The translations under genes and the position numbers were made by a program. From the NCBI GenBank assembly GCA_945883335.1, contig CAMCXI010000006.1, positions 25,343-89,342 on the forward strand: 64,000 bases of DNA. The letters are read 5' to 3'. The notes under the pieces are model-generated. The model ran no database searches. It was not told the DNA's origin and was given only the letters and a program-made list of their open reading frames with translations. The first letter of the stretch is position 1; each line of letters opens with the position of its first letter. Below, in pieces: positions 45,201 through 55,718 of this stretch. Source of the DNA: Candidatus Methylopumilus universalis (GTDB lineage: Bacteria > Pseudomonadota > Gammaproteobacteria > Burkholderiales > Methylophilaceae).

Positions 45201-45755
45201 GTTGTTATCAAAATAACGGAGTGCCTTTTCAATAACTTCACCATGGTCTTTTTCATCAAGATTGGCCAAGGTCTTGGTGGCAGCTTCTTGGTAATAAACC
45301 CTGGCATCATCACGCACCGCTGGTTGTGCGCCAAATCGGCTCAGCAAAGGCATTTGGCGCGCTAAATTTCCGCTTAATGAGTCGATGGTATAGATACGTA
45401 AACGAGATGGTGTAGACAGCAAATTCCATCCTAGCGCATCCGATTTTGCCAATGCTTGCCGGCCTAAATTGAAGGTGGTAATTTTGTGTGTCTCTGGTGG
45501 CTCAACTCCAGAGTTCGCCATGATTAAGCTATCCATAATGCGCTTCTTCATTTCTGAAGCGGCTTTATTGGTAAAGGTAATCGCAATGATTTCTTCGGGC
45601 GAATCAACCGTATCGAGTAATTTCAAATAGCGCTGGGTTAAGAGTTCAGTCTTACCCGCACCCGCTGGCGCTTCCACAATAAACGAGGTGAGATTAAGTG
45701 CAATTTCGCGGTTGGCGGTGTCTTCTAAAAGCAGGTCTTGAGTAAGCTGACTCAT
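42294..45755 (-). CDS. addA: UvrD-like helicase/nuclease, AddA-like
   Basis: VEAPAGAGKTELLTQRYLKLL; LLVDEFQDTSPTQIKLLEKL; FLVGDPMQSIYRFRKANV; TIHKSKGLEFDTVILPGL; C-terminal WIVDYKT nuclease motif. Confidence 0.85.
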   Translation of the reverse strand: MSQLTQDLLLEDTANREIALNLTSFIVEAPAGAGKTELLTQRYLKLLDTVDSPEEIIAITFTNKAASEMKKRIMDSLIMANSGVEPPETHKITTFNLGRQALAKSDALGWNLLSTPSRLRIYTIDSLSGNLARQMPLLSRFGAQPAVRDDARVYYQEAATKTLANLDEKDHGEVIEKALRYFDNNHSKLNELLADMLAKRDQWQENVLNHNDASLAEAALYQLVMGDMQALATVMTKAVQEALMPIARYAASHLTCDKAVALLRDWETPIPFKPEALDMWRAVAELLLTGSGTFRARVTKTEGFPAGEAGQAFKDMFEKFVGELQQISGADAAITQVRRLPNPKYDAQSSEIVAVFAELLKIASAELWMAFQRNKEVDFVQISQNALSALGGAEDVPSDLALKLDYRIKHLLVDEFQDTSPTQIKLLEKLTAGWMDGDGRTLFLVGDPMQSIYRFRKANVGLFLRVLKHGIGDLSLTPLKLWRNNRSHEDVIKWVNDAFLQVFPAEDSVSRGAIKYRRFVPKERPPAGAGVKVHAMLDGSIQSDTDEDLDEGVALTDVRQQEANKIIEIIKATWAENPTRKIAVLVRARRHLHALVAEIRRNHSDIPFQAVEIEELANRQVVQDLLSLTNALHQRADRVHWLAILRAPWCGLSLEDLHHLVGRDQYRTVLDLMHDEVHVNKLSEDGRQRLLHVRDVMQEALHHRGRMATSRWVHGVWLMLGGPACLWDVGDVRDVQAFFERIDKMETAGQFSTEQLAIEVEKLYAAPNAKAPDTLQFMTIHKSKGLEFDTVILPGLDKTTGGGEQPLLMWEEVARESHEDDVADVDLVVAPFIPKSKNKAEQVSIYDYLKSLEKQRADYEDARVLYVAVTRAERCLHLLGAVSPNKDGEFLPKKNTFLEILWPVVAGEFSKEKLAREQSERPKQSGSQLSTQLQDFVPKLVRLSHPAVPSLLQAEVTYETQQSQAGIQSGSKSDEDENDDVLVLEADIGTLTHRYLELIAKQGLDAWPLSRLEPLKLAMQRWFTGQSYAMSAANQGADAVLALLKTTLQSPHGQWVLQSRETASNELEIESIGDDTAQVRKKIIDCTFIEDGVRWIVDYKTITFKNSLDEANLKQAAQAYRQQIEGYAVLFADEGLSIQLAIYFVSIGRLVTL

Positions 45756-48517
45756 GCTTGCACCTCTTTTTCTAAGTCAGTCGCTTGCACGTGTTCAAAC
45801 TGCAGTTGGCGCTCTGCAAGTCTCAGCAAAGGTAATACTTCGCAATAAGCGAAGTGTTTTTCATTCTCAAACTTCACCGCTGCATCACCCGCTTTAATCG
45901 ATTGCGCTGTGGCGACAATACTGGCTTTCCAATGCGCAATCACGCTTGGCCAATCAGGGAAGTCCGCCTCATTAAATACATTACGGCCTTTCGCTTCATC
46001 CAGCACCAACGGGCCCTTAATCACATCTTTGCTGGCGGCCATCCCCGCAAAACCTGCTTTATCTGTGGTGACCTTCGCAAAACACACGGCAGCGACTTTG
46101 GCATCCCCCATCAAAAAGGCGGCATAAATCGGCAATTGCGGCTCCGTGATATTGGCCTTAGCCCAATTTTTAAAATCAATGGTACTACCCGTTTTGTAGT
46201 CCATCACCAACAAACGACCATCCTCAAGCTGATCTACCCTATCCACTGCCAGCGTTATCAAAATATTCTCAATCGGGATCGTTTGCTTACGTTCAACCGC
46301 TTGCACGGTAAAGCCCATAGGACGCGCACGTTCGATATCAACTAACCAAGCTGTGACGAGTTTTACCAAACGTTCTTTTTCTAGCTGAATAAAGGTCGCC
46401 GAGAACGCTTCATCATGCGCTTGGTTAAATAGCGCTAATACTTTATCCGCTACCTCACCAAGTGCGGCATCCATGTCCTCAGCACTTAAGTTTTTCAAAT
46501 ACTCAGAATCTCGCCCCTCCCAAAAACCTTCGAGCACTTGATGCACTAAATTACCTCTATCCATGGCATCCAAACCATCAACAGGTTCTTTGAGGGCTCT
46601 AGCGTGTAAGCGATATTGGTAAAAAGCCCAAGCAGGACATGTCGCCTGCGCCTTGAGTAAGCCCGTACCACCAGAGACATGACCGCCCTCTTCAACCGCA
46701 GGCGCTTGGTGGTCTTCCAACCATTCCCAAGGTTTGTTATTCACTTCTTCAGGCACTGCTTTAGCAAAGTGCTCCGCCAAAGTATCCGCAAATGAATCAT
46801 CATGTTCAGCCAAGGCAATATCTTGCATTAATGGGCTTGGTCGCAATTGGCGGTCACCATCTTGTTTGGCACTAGAGAAAATAATGCGGCGTGCGCTTTT
46901 ACTTAAACGCTCATGAATTGCATGAGCAAACTCAGCCTGTACTTCACTGCTCGCGTTAGGCGTTTTTGCATCACGTTGCAAGCTAGCGGATATGAGTGCA
47001 TTAGGCCGCGCCATCGGTGGCCAAATATGGTCATTCATGCCCATCACCCAAATGGCATCAAGCGGGCTAGCAGCCGCCTCCAGCATGCCCATGATTTGCA
47101 AACGCGGGATTTGTTTAGATTCTGGTTGGAATATTTTGGTCTGACAAAGCTTATTCAATTGTGAGATCGCTTGTGAGGCAGAAATGTTATTGAGCCAATC
47201 ATCTAGGTTTGCAAGCTCCGCCAACACACTGTTAAAAGATTTGGTCGCTTGGTACTCATAGCTCGATAAGCTTCTTTGCCCAGGCCAGCCGGCTTGCTTT
47301 AAAGCTGTTTGGAAGATGTTCGCCCAAGCAGATGGCGGCTGATTCGCTTCATTTTTGTGCGCATAAGAAAATAGTGTTTGTAGCGCTTGGCTTGTGGCGG
47401 GCAAACGCATTGCCCCGTCGCCTGTGGTTACTTTTTGCACATAATTTTGTAAACGATTTACCTTAAAGCTTAAAGGCAAATCCCGTCGCATCCGCGCATC
47501 AAGCAAAGCCCTCGCATCAGCCTCGACCAAGCTTTCAGACCAATATGGGCTGTGCAATAGGTAAGCGATATCTTGCTGCAAAATATTTCCGCGATGCCAA
47601 GCAAGACGAATAAGGCTCAATGCATCTGAAATAATGGTTTGAGTGCTCAGCGACACACCCAAAGAAAAGTCATAACAACGCTGTGTTTCACTTAAAGCCG
47701 GCCTAGCTGTTTGGGGATGCAATATATCATCGAGCATGGCGGATAATTTACTCCGCAATACTTGAAGCTCCGGCACCACAATCGCGATATTGGCCTCACC
47801 ATTATCCTCCAATTGTTGCTTAGCCCAAAGCACCGCGGCTCTAACTTCAGCATCTTGATCAGTCAATATGCGATGCTCGCATGGCTGAGACGTATCAAAT
47901 GTCAGTAATGTATTGCTCACTTGAACGCCAAGGTCGGTCAGGGCTTGTTGGAGTTTTTTAAGTTGAGGGTTGATACGATCAAACCCTGCAAACTCGATAT
48001 GATTAGGCAATAGGTCTTTGCATTTTGCCAACACGTCCAAACGCCAATTGGCATAACGTGCCGCTTCCTGATGCCCCGTTTTTTTGCATAGCGCTTGAAA
48101 CCGTTTGCGCCAATCTAAGAAGTTATTGGTTTCGTCCGTCACCTCGTCTGCATTGAGATTTAAATCCCACTCAATCACCAAACGATTCGCCTCCATCGCG
48201 GCGCTAGCCAAGCCTGAAATATCAAAAAATTCCTTGAGCGCTTCGGCTTTAAAAGTTTGCTCAATCGCCTTCTCCCACAGCAAACTCTCTTGGAGCGTGT
48301 TAAGCTCGCCCGCTGGCATGGTGGCAGTATCTGCATAACCCAGCATCACCGCATCATCCACAAACGTTTTAAGCCAAGCAGATAATGGCATCGCATTAAG
48401 CGGTTGCCATTGTGTAAGACCTTGCTTAATTTGCTCGCGCTGATATAAACGTTGCAAACTGCGTGCTAATCGCGGCGTAGAACATAAAATCAGGCTAGAA
48501 TTTGATGATGAGGTCAT
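45752..48517 (-). CDS. addB: PD-(D/E)XK nuclease/helicase-like protein, AddB-like
   Basis: GNLVHQVLEGFW...LLVMDYKTGSTIDFKNW; overlaps addA-like gene by 4 nt. Confidence 0.8.
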   Translation of the reverse strand: MTSSSNSSLILCSTPRLARSLQRLYQREQIKQGLTQWQPLNAMPLSAWLKTFVDDAVMLGYADTATMPAGELNTLQESLLWEKAIEQTFKAEALKEFFDISGLASAAMEANRLVIEWDLNLNADEVTDETNNFLDWRKRFQALCKKTGHQEAARYANWRLDVLAKCKDLLPNHIEFAGFDRINPQLKKLQQALTDLGVQVSNTLLTFDTSQPCEHRILTDQDAEVRAAVLWAKQQLEDNGEANIAIVVPELQVLRSKLSAMLDDILHPQTARPALSETQRCYDFSLGVSLSTQTIISDALSLIRLAWHRGNILQQDIAYLLHSPYWSESLVEADARALLDARMRRDLPLSFKVNRLQNYVQKVTTGDGAMRLPATSQALQTLFSYAHKNEANQPPSAWANIFQTALKQAGWPGQRSLSSYEYQATKSFNSVLAELANLDDWLNNISASQAISQLNKLCQTKIFQPESKQIPRLQIMGMLEAAASPLDAIWVMGMNDHIWPPMARPNALISASLQRDAKTPNASSEVQAEFAHAIHERLSKSARRIIFSSAKQDGDRQLRPSPLMQDIALAEHDDSFADTLAEHFAKAVPEEVNNKPWEWLEDHQAPAVEEGGHVSGGTGLLKAQATCPAWAFYQYRLHARALKEPVDGLDAMDRGNLVHQVLEGFWEGRDSEYLKNLSAEDMDAALGEVADKVLALFNQAHDEAFSATFIQLEKERLVKLVTAWLVDIERARPMGFTVQAVERKQTIPIENILITLAVDRVDQLEDGRLLVMDYKTGSTIDFKNWAKANITEPQLPIYAAFLMGDAKVAAVCFAKVTTDKAGFAGMAASKDVIKGPLVLDEAKGRNVFNEADFPDWPSVIAHWKASIVATAQSIKAGDAAVKFENEKHFAYCEVLPLLRLAERQLQFEHVQATDLEKEVQA

Positions 48518-48604
48518 GCCATGATTTTAACTTGGCTGAGCGTTTAAAACACTCAAAACTATGTAAAACATTTGAAACAAAGATAATCAAAAAAATAACA
48601 GTTT

Positions 48605-49102
48605 ATGGCAGATCAAAAAAACTATATCACCCCCCAAGGTCACGCCGCTTTAGAAGCTGAATTTACCCAGTTACTCAAAGTTGAGCGGCCGGAAGTGGTG
48701 CGTGTGGTTTCATGGGCAGCGGGCAACGGCGACCGCTCTGAAAATGGGGATTACATCTATGGCAAAAGAAGACTTCGCCAAATTGATGGGCGCTTACGTT
48801 TTTTAATGCAGCGCATGAATGCGGCTGTGATTGTCGACCCTGCCTCGCAAGTAGGCCTTGAAAAAGTATTCTTTGGCGCTTGGGTAACCTTGTACTCCCT
48901 AGATCGAGATTCTGAACACACCTACCGCATTGTCGGTCAAGACGAACTAGCACCAACGAAAGGCTGGATCAGCTGGGTTTCCCCACTTTCCAAAGCCATG
49001 CTGGGCAAGCAAGTGGGTGATGTGGTGCGCGTTCAAACCCCAACGGGTGAAGATGAGTATGAAATTCAGGAAGTTAGCTATAGAGAGCCTGTGAATAAAT
49101 GA
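48605..49102 (+). CDS. greB: Transcription elongation factor GreB
   Basis: NYITPQGHAALEAEFTQLLKVERPEVVRVVSWAAGNGDRSENGDYIYGKRRLRQID. Confidence 0.96.
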   Translation: MADQKNYITPQGHAALEAEFTQLLKVERPEVVRVVSWAAGNGDRSENGDYIYGKRRLRQIDGRLRFLMQRMNAAVIVDPASQVGLEKVFFGAWVTLYSLDRDSEHTYRIVGQDELAPTKGWISWVSPLSKAMLGKQVGDVVRVQTPTGEDEYEIQEVSYREPVNK

Positions 49103-50184
49103 ACAGACGCTGGGACATCTTTTGCCGCGTGGTGGACAACTTCGGCGACATCGGCGTCTGCTGGCGCTTAGCCAAGCAACTGCAAGATGAATACGCGCTT
49201 GATGTTCGGTTATGGGTGGACGATTTAAACGTTGCCAGCAAAATCGTCACGGACTTAGATGCAGAAGCGCATAGCCAAAAAATCTATGGCGTTGAGGTTT
49301 GTCTATGGCGTGATGAGGCAAGCTTTGTAAATGTCATGCCCGCCGATGTGGTGATCGAAGCTTTTGCTTGCGAATTACCTAGCCCGTTCATACGAAACAT
49401 GGTGGCTAATAAACCGATTTGGCTCAATTTAGAATATTTATCCGCAGAAGCTTGGGTGGATGAATTTCATGCGCTAGGCTCTGTTCATCCGGCCACCGGC
49501 TTACATAAAACCTCCTTCTTCCCTGGCTTTACCCAAAAAACGGGCGGCTTAATCCGCGAGCAACACTTAATCACCAAAAGAGAAGCCGCAAAAGCGGAAT
49601 TTAAACGCTTACCTAGCCTGCAAGTGTCGCTATTTTGCTACCCGCACGCACCGTTACAAAGTCTGCTCCACGCGATGGCAGAAGGCGAACATTCCGTTGA
49701 ATGCTTTGTACCAACAGGCAGCGCTATTGGCAAAATCGCTGAGTTTTTTGGACGAGCCCAAATTGAAGTGGGCGACACGCTCAATAAACAACAAATGACC
49801 CTGACCGTCTTACCATTTTTGACTCAAGACGAATATGACCAGCTACTCTGGTGCTGCGACCTTAACTTTGTACGTGGCGAAGATAGTTGGATACGTGCTT
49901 TGTGGTCAGCGCAGCCTTTTATTTGGCAAACCTATCCGCAAGAAGAAAAGCACCATCTTAAAAAACTAGACGCCTTTTTAGAAAAGTATGAAGTGAAACA
50001 GAACGAGGTCTTAAGCGAGTTTCACCATGCTTGGCTGGATACTGAAATCACGCCTAAGCTTTGGAATCAATTAATAACCGAGCTGCCAGCGCTCAAGGAG
50101 CACGCCGAATTACAAACACAGAAATTTGAGCAACATACCGATTTGGCGGCCAAGTTGGTGATTTTTACCAAAAACAGGGTATAA
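49099..50184 (+). CDS. earP: EF-P arginine rhamnosyltransferase EarP
   Basis: [26 protein letters not shown]; next to efp. Confidence 0.96.
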   Translation: MNRRWDIFCRVVDNFGDIGVCWRLAKQLQDEYALDVRLWVDDLNVASKIVTDLDAEAHSQKIYGVEVCLWRDEASFVNVMPADVVIEAFACELPSPFIRNMVANKPIWLNLEYLSAEAWVDEFHALGSVHPATGLHKTSFFPGFTQKTGGLIREQHLITKREAAKAEFKRLPSLQVSLFCYPHAPLQSLLHAMAEGEHSVECFVPTGSAIGKIAEFFGRAQIEVGDTLNKQQMTLTVLPFLTQDEYDQLLWCCDLNFVRGEDSWIRALWSAQPFIWQTYPQEEKHHLKKLDAFLEKYEVKQNEVLSEFHHAWLDTEITPKLWNQLITELPALKEHAELQTQKFEQHTDLAAKLVIFTKNRV

Positions 50185-50225
50185 TTCTCCCCTTTTTTAC
50201 ACTCTCATTTTTTGCAGGACATCAC

Positions 50226-50783
50226 ATGAAAACAGCAATGGAACTCCGCGTCGGCAACGTAATCATGATCGGTAACGATCCATTGGTTGTGCAAAAGGCC
50301 GAATACAATAAATCAGGCCGTAACTCAGCCGTGGTTAAAATGAAATTCAAAAACTTGTTAACTGAAGCGCCTAGCGAAACCGTTTACAAAGCTGACGACA
50401 AGTTTGAATTAGTTGTCCTTGAGAAAAAAGATGTCACTTACTCATACTTCGCAGACCCAATGTATGTATTCATGGATGAAGAATACAACCAGTTCGAAGT
50501 GGAAGCTGAAAACATGACAGACGCGCTTAACTTCTTAGAAGATGGTATGACATGTGAAGTCGTGTTCTACAACGGCAAGGCCATTTCAGTTGATTTGCCA
50601 AACTCAGTGGTACGCGAAATCACTTACACAGAACCAGCAGTTAAAGGGGATACATCAGGTAAAGTGATGAAGCCAGCACGTATCTCAACTGGCTTCGAAT
50701 TGCCAGTGCCATTATTCTGCGCAACTGGCGACAAGATTGAAATTGACACACGCACATTGGAATACAAAAACCGCGTTAAGTAA
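50226..50783 (+). CDS. efp: Elongation factor P
   Basis: [41 protein letters not shown]; Arg at the modification loop, consistent with EarP. Confidence 0.97.
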   Translation: MKTAMELRVGNVIMIGNDPLVVQKAEYNKSGRNSAVVKMKFKNLLTEAPSETVYKADDKFELVVLEKKDVTYSYFADPMYVFMDEEYNQFEVEAENMTDALNFLEDGMTCEVVFYNGKAISVDLPNSVVREITYTEPAVKGDTSGKVMKPARISTGFELPVPLFCATGDKIEIDTRTLEYKNRVK

Positions 50784-50810
50784 CAGTTAAACAAAGTTAG
50801 GTGTTGCGTT

Positions 50811-50838
50811 AAAAAAGGAGCCCTCGGGCTCCTTTTTT
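50811..50838 (+). terminator. Intrinsic terminator after efp
   Basis: GGAGCCC-TC-GGGCTCC followed by TTTTTT. Confidence 0.85.
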
Positions 50839-50854
50839 GTTACACGCACTTAGC

Positions 50855-52408
50855 TTATTGACGAATCAAGTAATCAAACGCGCCAAGTGAAGCTTTAGCA
50901 CCCTCACCCATCGCGATAATAATTTGCTTATAAGGCACGGTGGTCACATCGCCCGCCGCATAAACGCCTGGCATAGAGGTTGCCCCGTGTGAGTCAATCT
51001 CGATCTCACCAAACTTGCTCAAGTTAATTGGCCCCCCTTTGATAAAGTCTGTATTCGGCAATAACCCAATTTGCACAAACACCGCATCCAAATCTAAGTG
51101 ATGCATTTCACCACTTACGCGGTCTTTGTAATCTAAGCCGTTCATCTTTTCGCCATTACCCGTCACTTCAGTCGTTTGCGCATTTGTCACGATCGTCACA
51201 TTGCTGAGTGAACGTAACTTTGTTTGTAACACTGCATCTGCCTTTAATTCCGGGTCAAACTGAATCAAGGTGACATGCGCTACAATCCCCGCCAAATCAA
51301 TCGCCGCTTCAACGCCCGAGTTACCGCCACCCACCACTGCAACAGGCTTACCTTTAAATAAAGGGCCGTCACAATGTGGGCAATAAGCCACGCCTTTACC
51401 GCGATACTGCGCTTCACCAGGCACGCCTAACTCTCTCCAACGTGCGCCGGTGGCAATCACCAAGGCCTTACTTTTTAATACCGCGCCACTTTCTAATTCC
51501 ACTTCAAGCAAATCACCTTGCTTAACCGATTTTGCGCGTTGCAAATTCATAATGTCCACGTCATAAGACTTCACGTGTTCCTCAAGCGCCATCACTAATT
51601 TAGGCCCTTCGGTTTCTTTTACTGAGATAAAGTTTTCAATGCCGAGCGTATCCATGACTTGACCGCCAAAGCGTTCAGCCACAATGCCTGTGCGAATACC
51701 TTTACGGGCTGAGTAAATCGCTGCTGAAGCGGCTGCTGGGCCGCCGCCAATAATCAATACATCGTAAGGGGCTTTTGCATCGAGCTTCTTCGCTTCACGG
51801 GCCACAGCACCTACATCTACTTTGGCTAAAATCTCATCAAGCTCCATACGACCCACGCCAAACTGTTCCCCGTTAAGCATCACAGTTGGCACAGACATAA
51901 TCTTTTTGTCTGCTACTTCTTGTGGGTAGACACCGCCGTCAATCATCACGTTGGTGATGTTGGGATTGATGACTGCCATCAAGTTTAGCGCCTGCACCAC
52001 GTCAGGGCAGTTATGGCAACTTAACGAGATATAAATCTCAAAATGGAAGCTACCTTCAATCGCTGCAATTTGCGCGATTTTTTCAGCTTCTAGCTTCAAA
52101 GGATGGCCGCCCACTTGGAGCAAAGCCAAAATCAATGAAGTAAATTCATGCCCCATGGGGATGCCTGCAAAGCGAATTCCCACGGGTGCAGCACCCGCCT
52201 CAAAGCGTTTGATCGCAAAAGATGGCGTGCGCTTGTCTTGTTCTTCAGTCAGACGAATCTTGTCTGACATGGCGGCGAGTTCAGTCAGCAAGTCCATCAT
52301 CTCATTGGATTTAGCGCTGCCATCCACAGATGCGACAATCGCAATCGGATGCACCAGCTTTTCCATGTAAGCTGAGAGTTGGTTTTTAATATTACTGTCT
52401 AATGCCAT
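50855..52408 (-). CDS. ahpF: Alkyl hydroperoxide reductase subunit F
   Basis: [63 protein letters not shown]. Confidence 0.96.
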   Translation of the reverse strand: MALDSNIKNQLSAYMEKLVHPIAIVASVDGSAKSNEMMDLLTELAAMSDKIRLTEEQDKRTPSFAIKRFEAGAAPVGIRFAGIPMGHEFTSLILALLQVGGHPLKLEAEKIAQIAAIEGSFHFEIYISLSCHNCPDVVQALNLMAVINPNITNVMIDGGVYPQEVADKKIMSVPTVMLNGEQFGVGRMELDEILAKVDVGAVAREAKKLDAKAPYDVLIIGGGPAAASAAIYSARKGIRTGIVAERFGGQVMDTLGIENFISVKETEGPKLVMALEEHVKSYDVDIMNLQRAKSVKQGDLLEVELESGAVLKSKALVIATGARWRELGVPGEAQYRGKGVAYCPHCDGPLFKGKPVAVVGGGNSGVEAAIDLAGIVAHVTLIQFDPELKADAVLQTKLRSLSNVTIVTNAQTTEVTGNGEKMNGLDYKDRVSGEMHHLDLDAVFVQIGLLPNTDFIKGGPINLSKFGEIEIDSHGATSMPGVYAAGDVTTVPYKQIIIAMGEGAKASLGAFDYLIRQ

Positions 52409-52510
52409 GATATTTTCTAACCCTTTATTTTGGATCAAATTAGGCGCGGCACACGCCGCACCTAACCGGACAACATTACTTACTTAAACTTCTTATTGAA
52501 TACCTAACGC

Positions 52511-53074
52511 TTAGATCTTACCTACTAAGTCTAATGATGGTGTCAATGTTGCTTCACCTGGTGTCCATGATGCAGGACATGCTTCGTTAGGATGGGCAGC
52601 AACGTATTGTGCAGCTTGTGCCTTACGTAACAAGTCAGCAGCAGAACGGCCAATCCCTAGATCGTTAATTTCAGCCGCTTTAATCACGCCTTCTGGGTTG
52701 ATGATGAAAGTACCGCGCAATGCCAAACCTTCTTCTTCAATCATCACGTCAAAGTTACGTGTGATTGTGCCTGTTGGGTCAGCAAGCATTGGGTATTTAA
52801 TCTTCTTGATGGTGTCAGAAGCATCTGCCCAAGCTTTGTGCGTGAAATGTGTGTCTGTAGAGACTGAGTAGATTTCTAGACCAATTTTTTGGAAATCAGC
52901 GTACATATCCGCTAAATCGCCTAACTCTGTTGGGCAAACAAATGTGAAGTCAGCTGGATAGAACACAAACGCTGACCATTTACCTTTTAGGTTGGCTTCT
53001 GTGATTTCAACAAACTTACCGTTATGGAAAGCTTGTGCTTTGAAAGGCTTAATGGTTGTATTGACTAATGACAT
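52511..53074 (-). CDS. ahpC: Peroxiredoxin, alkyl hydroperoxide reductase subunit C
   Basis: [44 protein letters not shown]. Confidence 0.97.
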   Translation of the reverse strand: MSLVNTTIKPFKAQAFHNGKFVEITEANLKGKWSAFVFYPADFTFVCPTELGDLADMYADFQKIGLEIYSVSTDTHFTHKAWADASDTIKKIKYPMLADPTGTITRNFDVMIEEEGLALRGTFIINPEGVIKAAEINDLGIGRSAADLLRKAQAAQYVAAHPNEACPASWTPGEATLTPSLDLVGKI

Positions 53075-53390
53075 AATAAAACTCCTTATTTTATTGATAA
53101 AAAAACGACTTTAAATAACACTACATTAAAAACAAATTCACTATAAATCAAATTAGTTACAAAATAATTTCTCGAATCTTTTGTTCACAATCCTTTTCGA
53201 GTGAATGCATTTTAGAGAGTCAATGTTAAGAAGTAAAATCAATTGTTTTTATTGACACGATAAGTTTTACTTAATTAATTTGGGTTCGTTTGGCAAAAAG
53301 CATGTTTTTGAAAATTTTATTCTCCAAAAGAGTGATTGTTATAAAAATGCAGGCTAAGATTAAGCAGAAAAACTAAAAGGTAAAATCACG

Positions 53391-54296
53391 ATGTCCTCTG
53401 ATGCCAAAATCAATGCCAATCGAAGCAATGCTGACAAATCAACGGGACCAACCACAAGCACGGGCAAAGCGATAGCAAGCCAGAATGCAATCAAACATGG
53501 TGCTAGGAGCCAGAAGCTAGCAACTCATGAGACGCCGAATTACCAGCAGATGATAGATGAATTAAAAAAATCTTACCCCTCAAACAATCCCCTGGTCAGC
53601 CTTCAAATTGAAAGGATTGCTAAAATCAAAGTACAGTTAGATCGGGTTCAATTATTGATTGAAAATACGTTTGAAGAGGCTGATCTCAAAACAGCCATTG
53701 ATGATCATCTCATGGATCTATTTGAACTCGATGATCAGCAGCGCAGCAAAATGGGCCAGTCTGACAGCCTTAATCACGTGAATGTGATCGATATCGAAAA
53801 ACTTAATCTTGCTAGCGCTCTCTTGAAGTCTGATGCCATTCATTGCGAAACACACGAAGCGTTTATGGACGCATGCCCTGAGTTTTGTGATTACCTCATC
53901 AAACAAGCCAACAAGAATAAAATTAGCTTGGAAAGCTATATTTCTCACCTCGAAAGCAGCGCTTTTTCATTAGAAGCTTTAGATACAGAACTCTCAATAA
54001 TGCTTCAAAAACTCCTCCATGATCCCAAAGAAGATGCAATCAATCAAAGCGAGATTCAAAACATTTCTTTTGAGCGCCTATTAACCGCAGCAAAGGCTAT
54101 TATGCATTACCCGACGCTTCTTAAAACAATCGATTTAAAGTTAGCGATCTGCAAGCTCATCGAAAAGACCTCGCTTGTAAAAGGACAGCCAGATTTTGAA
54201 ACCCTAAACAACCTGTATCGGTATCAGACAAGTCTTCAAAAGCAACTCTCAACCACCATGGGAGAGTTGCTTGCGCTGGATGCAAAAGCAAGCTAA
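53391..54296 (+). CDS. Hypothetical protein with N-terminal NANRSNADKSTGP...GK..SQNAIKHG motif
   Basis: 301-aa ORF; N-terminal motif familiar from a dispersed family of unknown function. Confidence 0.7.
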   Translation: MSSDAKINANRSNADKSTGPTTSTGKAIASQNAIKHGARSQKLATHETPNYQQMIDELKKSYPSNNPLVSLQIERIAKIKVQLDRVQLLIENTFEEADLKTAIDDHLMDLFELDDQQRSKMGQSDSLNHVNVIDIEKLNLASALLKSDAIHCETHEAFMDACPEFCDYLIKQANKNKISLESYISHLESSAFSLEALDTELSIMLQKLLHDPKEDAINQSEIQNISFERLLTAAKAIMHYPTLLKTIDLKLAICKLIEKTSLVKGQPDFETLNNLYRYQTSLQKQLSTTMGELLALDAKAS

Positions 54297-54417
54297 GCAC
54301 TGCTTAACGACCCGAGTCTAATATTATTTAATATACTTATCAATGAGTTAGTGTTAATATAATTGACTTTCTAAAGAAACCTAAAATACCTTGGTTTCTT
54401 GTCAATTGGATAAAAAA

Positions 54418-54666
54418 ATGTACACCCAGCAAGTATTCGATTACCTCAAAAAATCCGGTCAAGAATTGGATAGAAAAATTGCACTTGAGACCGGTATCTC
54501 CTTAATTCAAGTACACGACTCATTAAAAGAGCTAGAAAAAGCTAAGAAAGTATTCACCTGTAGCGTGACCACTTATGAATATGGCGAATCCACGCAGGGC
54601 TTGATGTGCAGAATTTCAGGATACATTCCACCGGCAACGCCAGGCAGAAAAACTGCCAACAAATAG
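54418..54666 (+). CDS. Small predicted winged-helix/HTH protein
   Basis: MYTQQVFDYLKKSGQELDRKIALETGISLIQVHDSLKELEKAKKVFTCSVTTYE. Confidence 0.6.
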   Translation: MYTQQVFDYLKKSGQELDRKIALETGISLIQVHDSLKELEKAKKVFTCSVTTYEYGESTQGLMCRISGYIPPATPGRKTANK

Positions 54667-54749
54667 GGCAAGACTAACCAACGTTATTTCATCTAACAAA
54701 AAAGCCCGACCCCTTGTGAGAGTTGAGCTTTTAGTACTTCTTGATACAT

Positions 54750-54787
54750 TGTGATACTTCAAAATGGTGGGCTGGGGTCAATCGAAC
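54750..54787. repeat. Putative distal att copy (degenerate ssrA 3' end)
   Basis: TGTGATACTTcAAAATGGTGG-GCTGGGGtcAATCGAAC versus TGTGATACTT...AAAATGGTGGAGCTGGGGggAATCGAAC at 58924-58970. Confidence 0.7.
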
Positions 54788-54837
54788 AATGATCTATGAG
54801 CCTTTATCTAAGCCAATTTAGCTTATTCAAGCTATAA

Positions 54838-54860
54838 AGTTATACACAAAGTTATACATA
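54838..54860 (+). repeat. Left-end pair of AGTTATACAYA sites
   Basis: AGTTATACACA (54838) and AGTTATACATA (54850), 12-bp spacing. Confidence 0.8.
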
Positions 54861-55052
54861 ATTTTACAACCCACTATCTTAACTTGGCTCACTTAGAACT
54901 CTAAGGCCAACAATTCCGCAGGCTCTATAAGCAGAAACAGCCAATCCAGCATTCATCCGCCCCCAGCGCGTTTAATCGCATCAAACCAGTTACGCGCAAA
55001 CTGAGAAGCCCGTCTTGGATTATTAGCCTTCCCTGTAGTTTTTGATGTTAAT

Positions 55053-55451
55053 TTATGGCTTCTTGAGCTGACTTGGCCAACAACCTACAAGACCTTCGTT
55101 AACCCATGCTTCAAAGACAGGCACTTTGCTTTTTTGTGCCTTAAACGTAGAGTAAAAAGTGGCCTTTGAAGCGCCAGCCTTGTCATCTTCAATATCAACA
55201 CTCCACGCAGTTACTCCACGAGCAGAAAAAGTAACGTTAGCCAATTTTTGATCAGGATAAATGACGCTAGATATATTCTCAGGCGGCTCACAACCTCGCA
55301 TACCTTCACTAATAATTCTATAAGCAACCTGATAGTCAGCGTTTAAGTGAAACTGAACACCATTCTCAGAGCGATGAACCTCGCTGTAAGGAATGCCACA
55401 GCTTGATAGAGCAGCTAGAGAAAGAATTAAAACATATTTCGCGTAGGCCAT
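55053..55451 (-). CDS. Predicted lipoprotein, island cargo
   Basis: MAYAKYVLILSLAALSSCGIPYSEV: hydrophobic signal with lipobox LSSC; start set at 55451. Confidence 0.7.
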   Translation of the reverse strand: MAYAKYVLILSLAALSSCGIPYSEVHRSENGVQFHLNADYQVAYRIISEGMRGCEPPENISSVIYPDQKLANVTFSARGVTAWSVDIEDDKAGASKATFYSTFKAQKSKVPVFEAWVNEGLVGCWPSQLKKP

Positions 55452-55718
55452 GATTGTCCTTATTAGTGTAATTAACGTCTTATTAAAGCTATATATCATA
55501 GCAATCCAAAAGCCCTGACAAATTTACACATCAAATGTTATTTTGACAAACTATTAAGGCAACAAAGCCCAGCATAAAATTTATCTTTTCTTCGCGCGCG
55601 CGCGTGAAGGCAGAAAAATAAAATTCAAAAGGGCTTTTTTCGGACTAACGCTAATAGAAAGTTTAGTGAGCGATGTTAGGTAGAAAGGTAGTCTAGTTTC
55701 AAACCGCCCCTAGTCATT

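Noticed and set aside
42294-48517. AddA/AddB-like pair as a novel defence system
   Set aside because: Motifs and gene order match the known AddAB recombination machinery, a housekeeping system.
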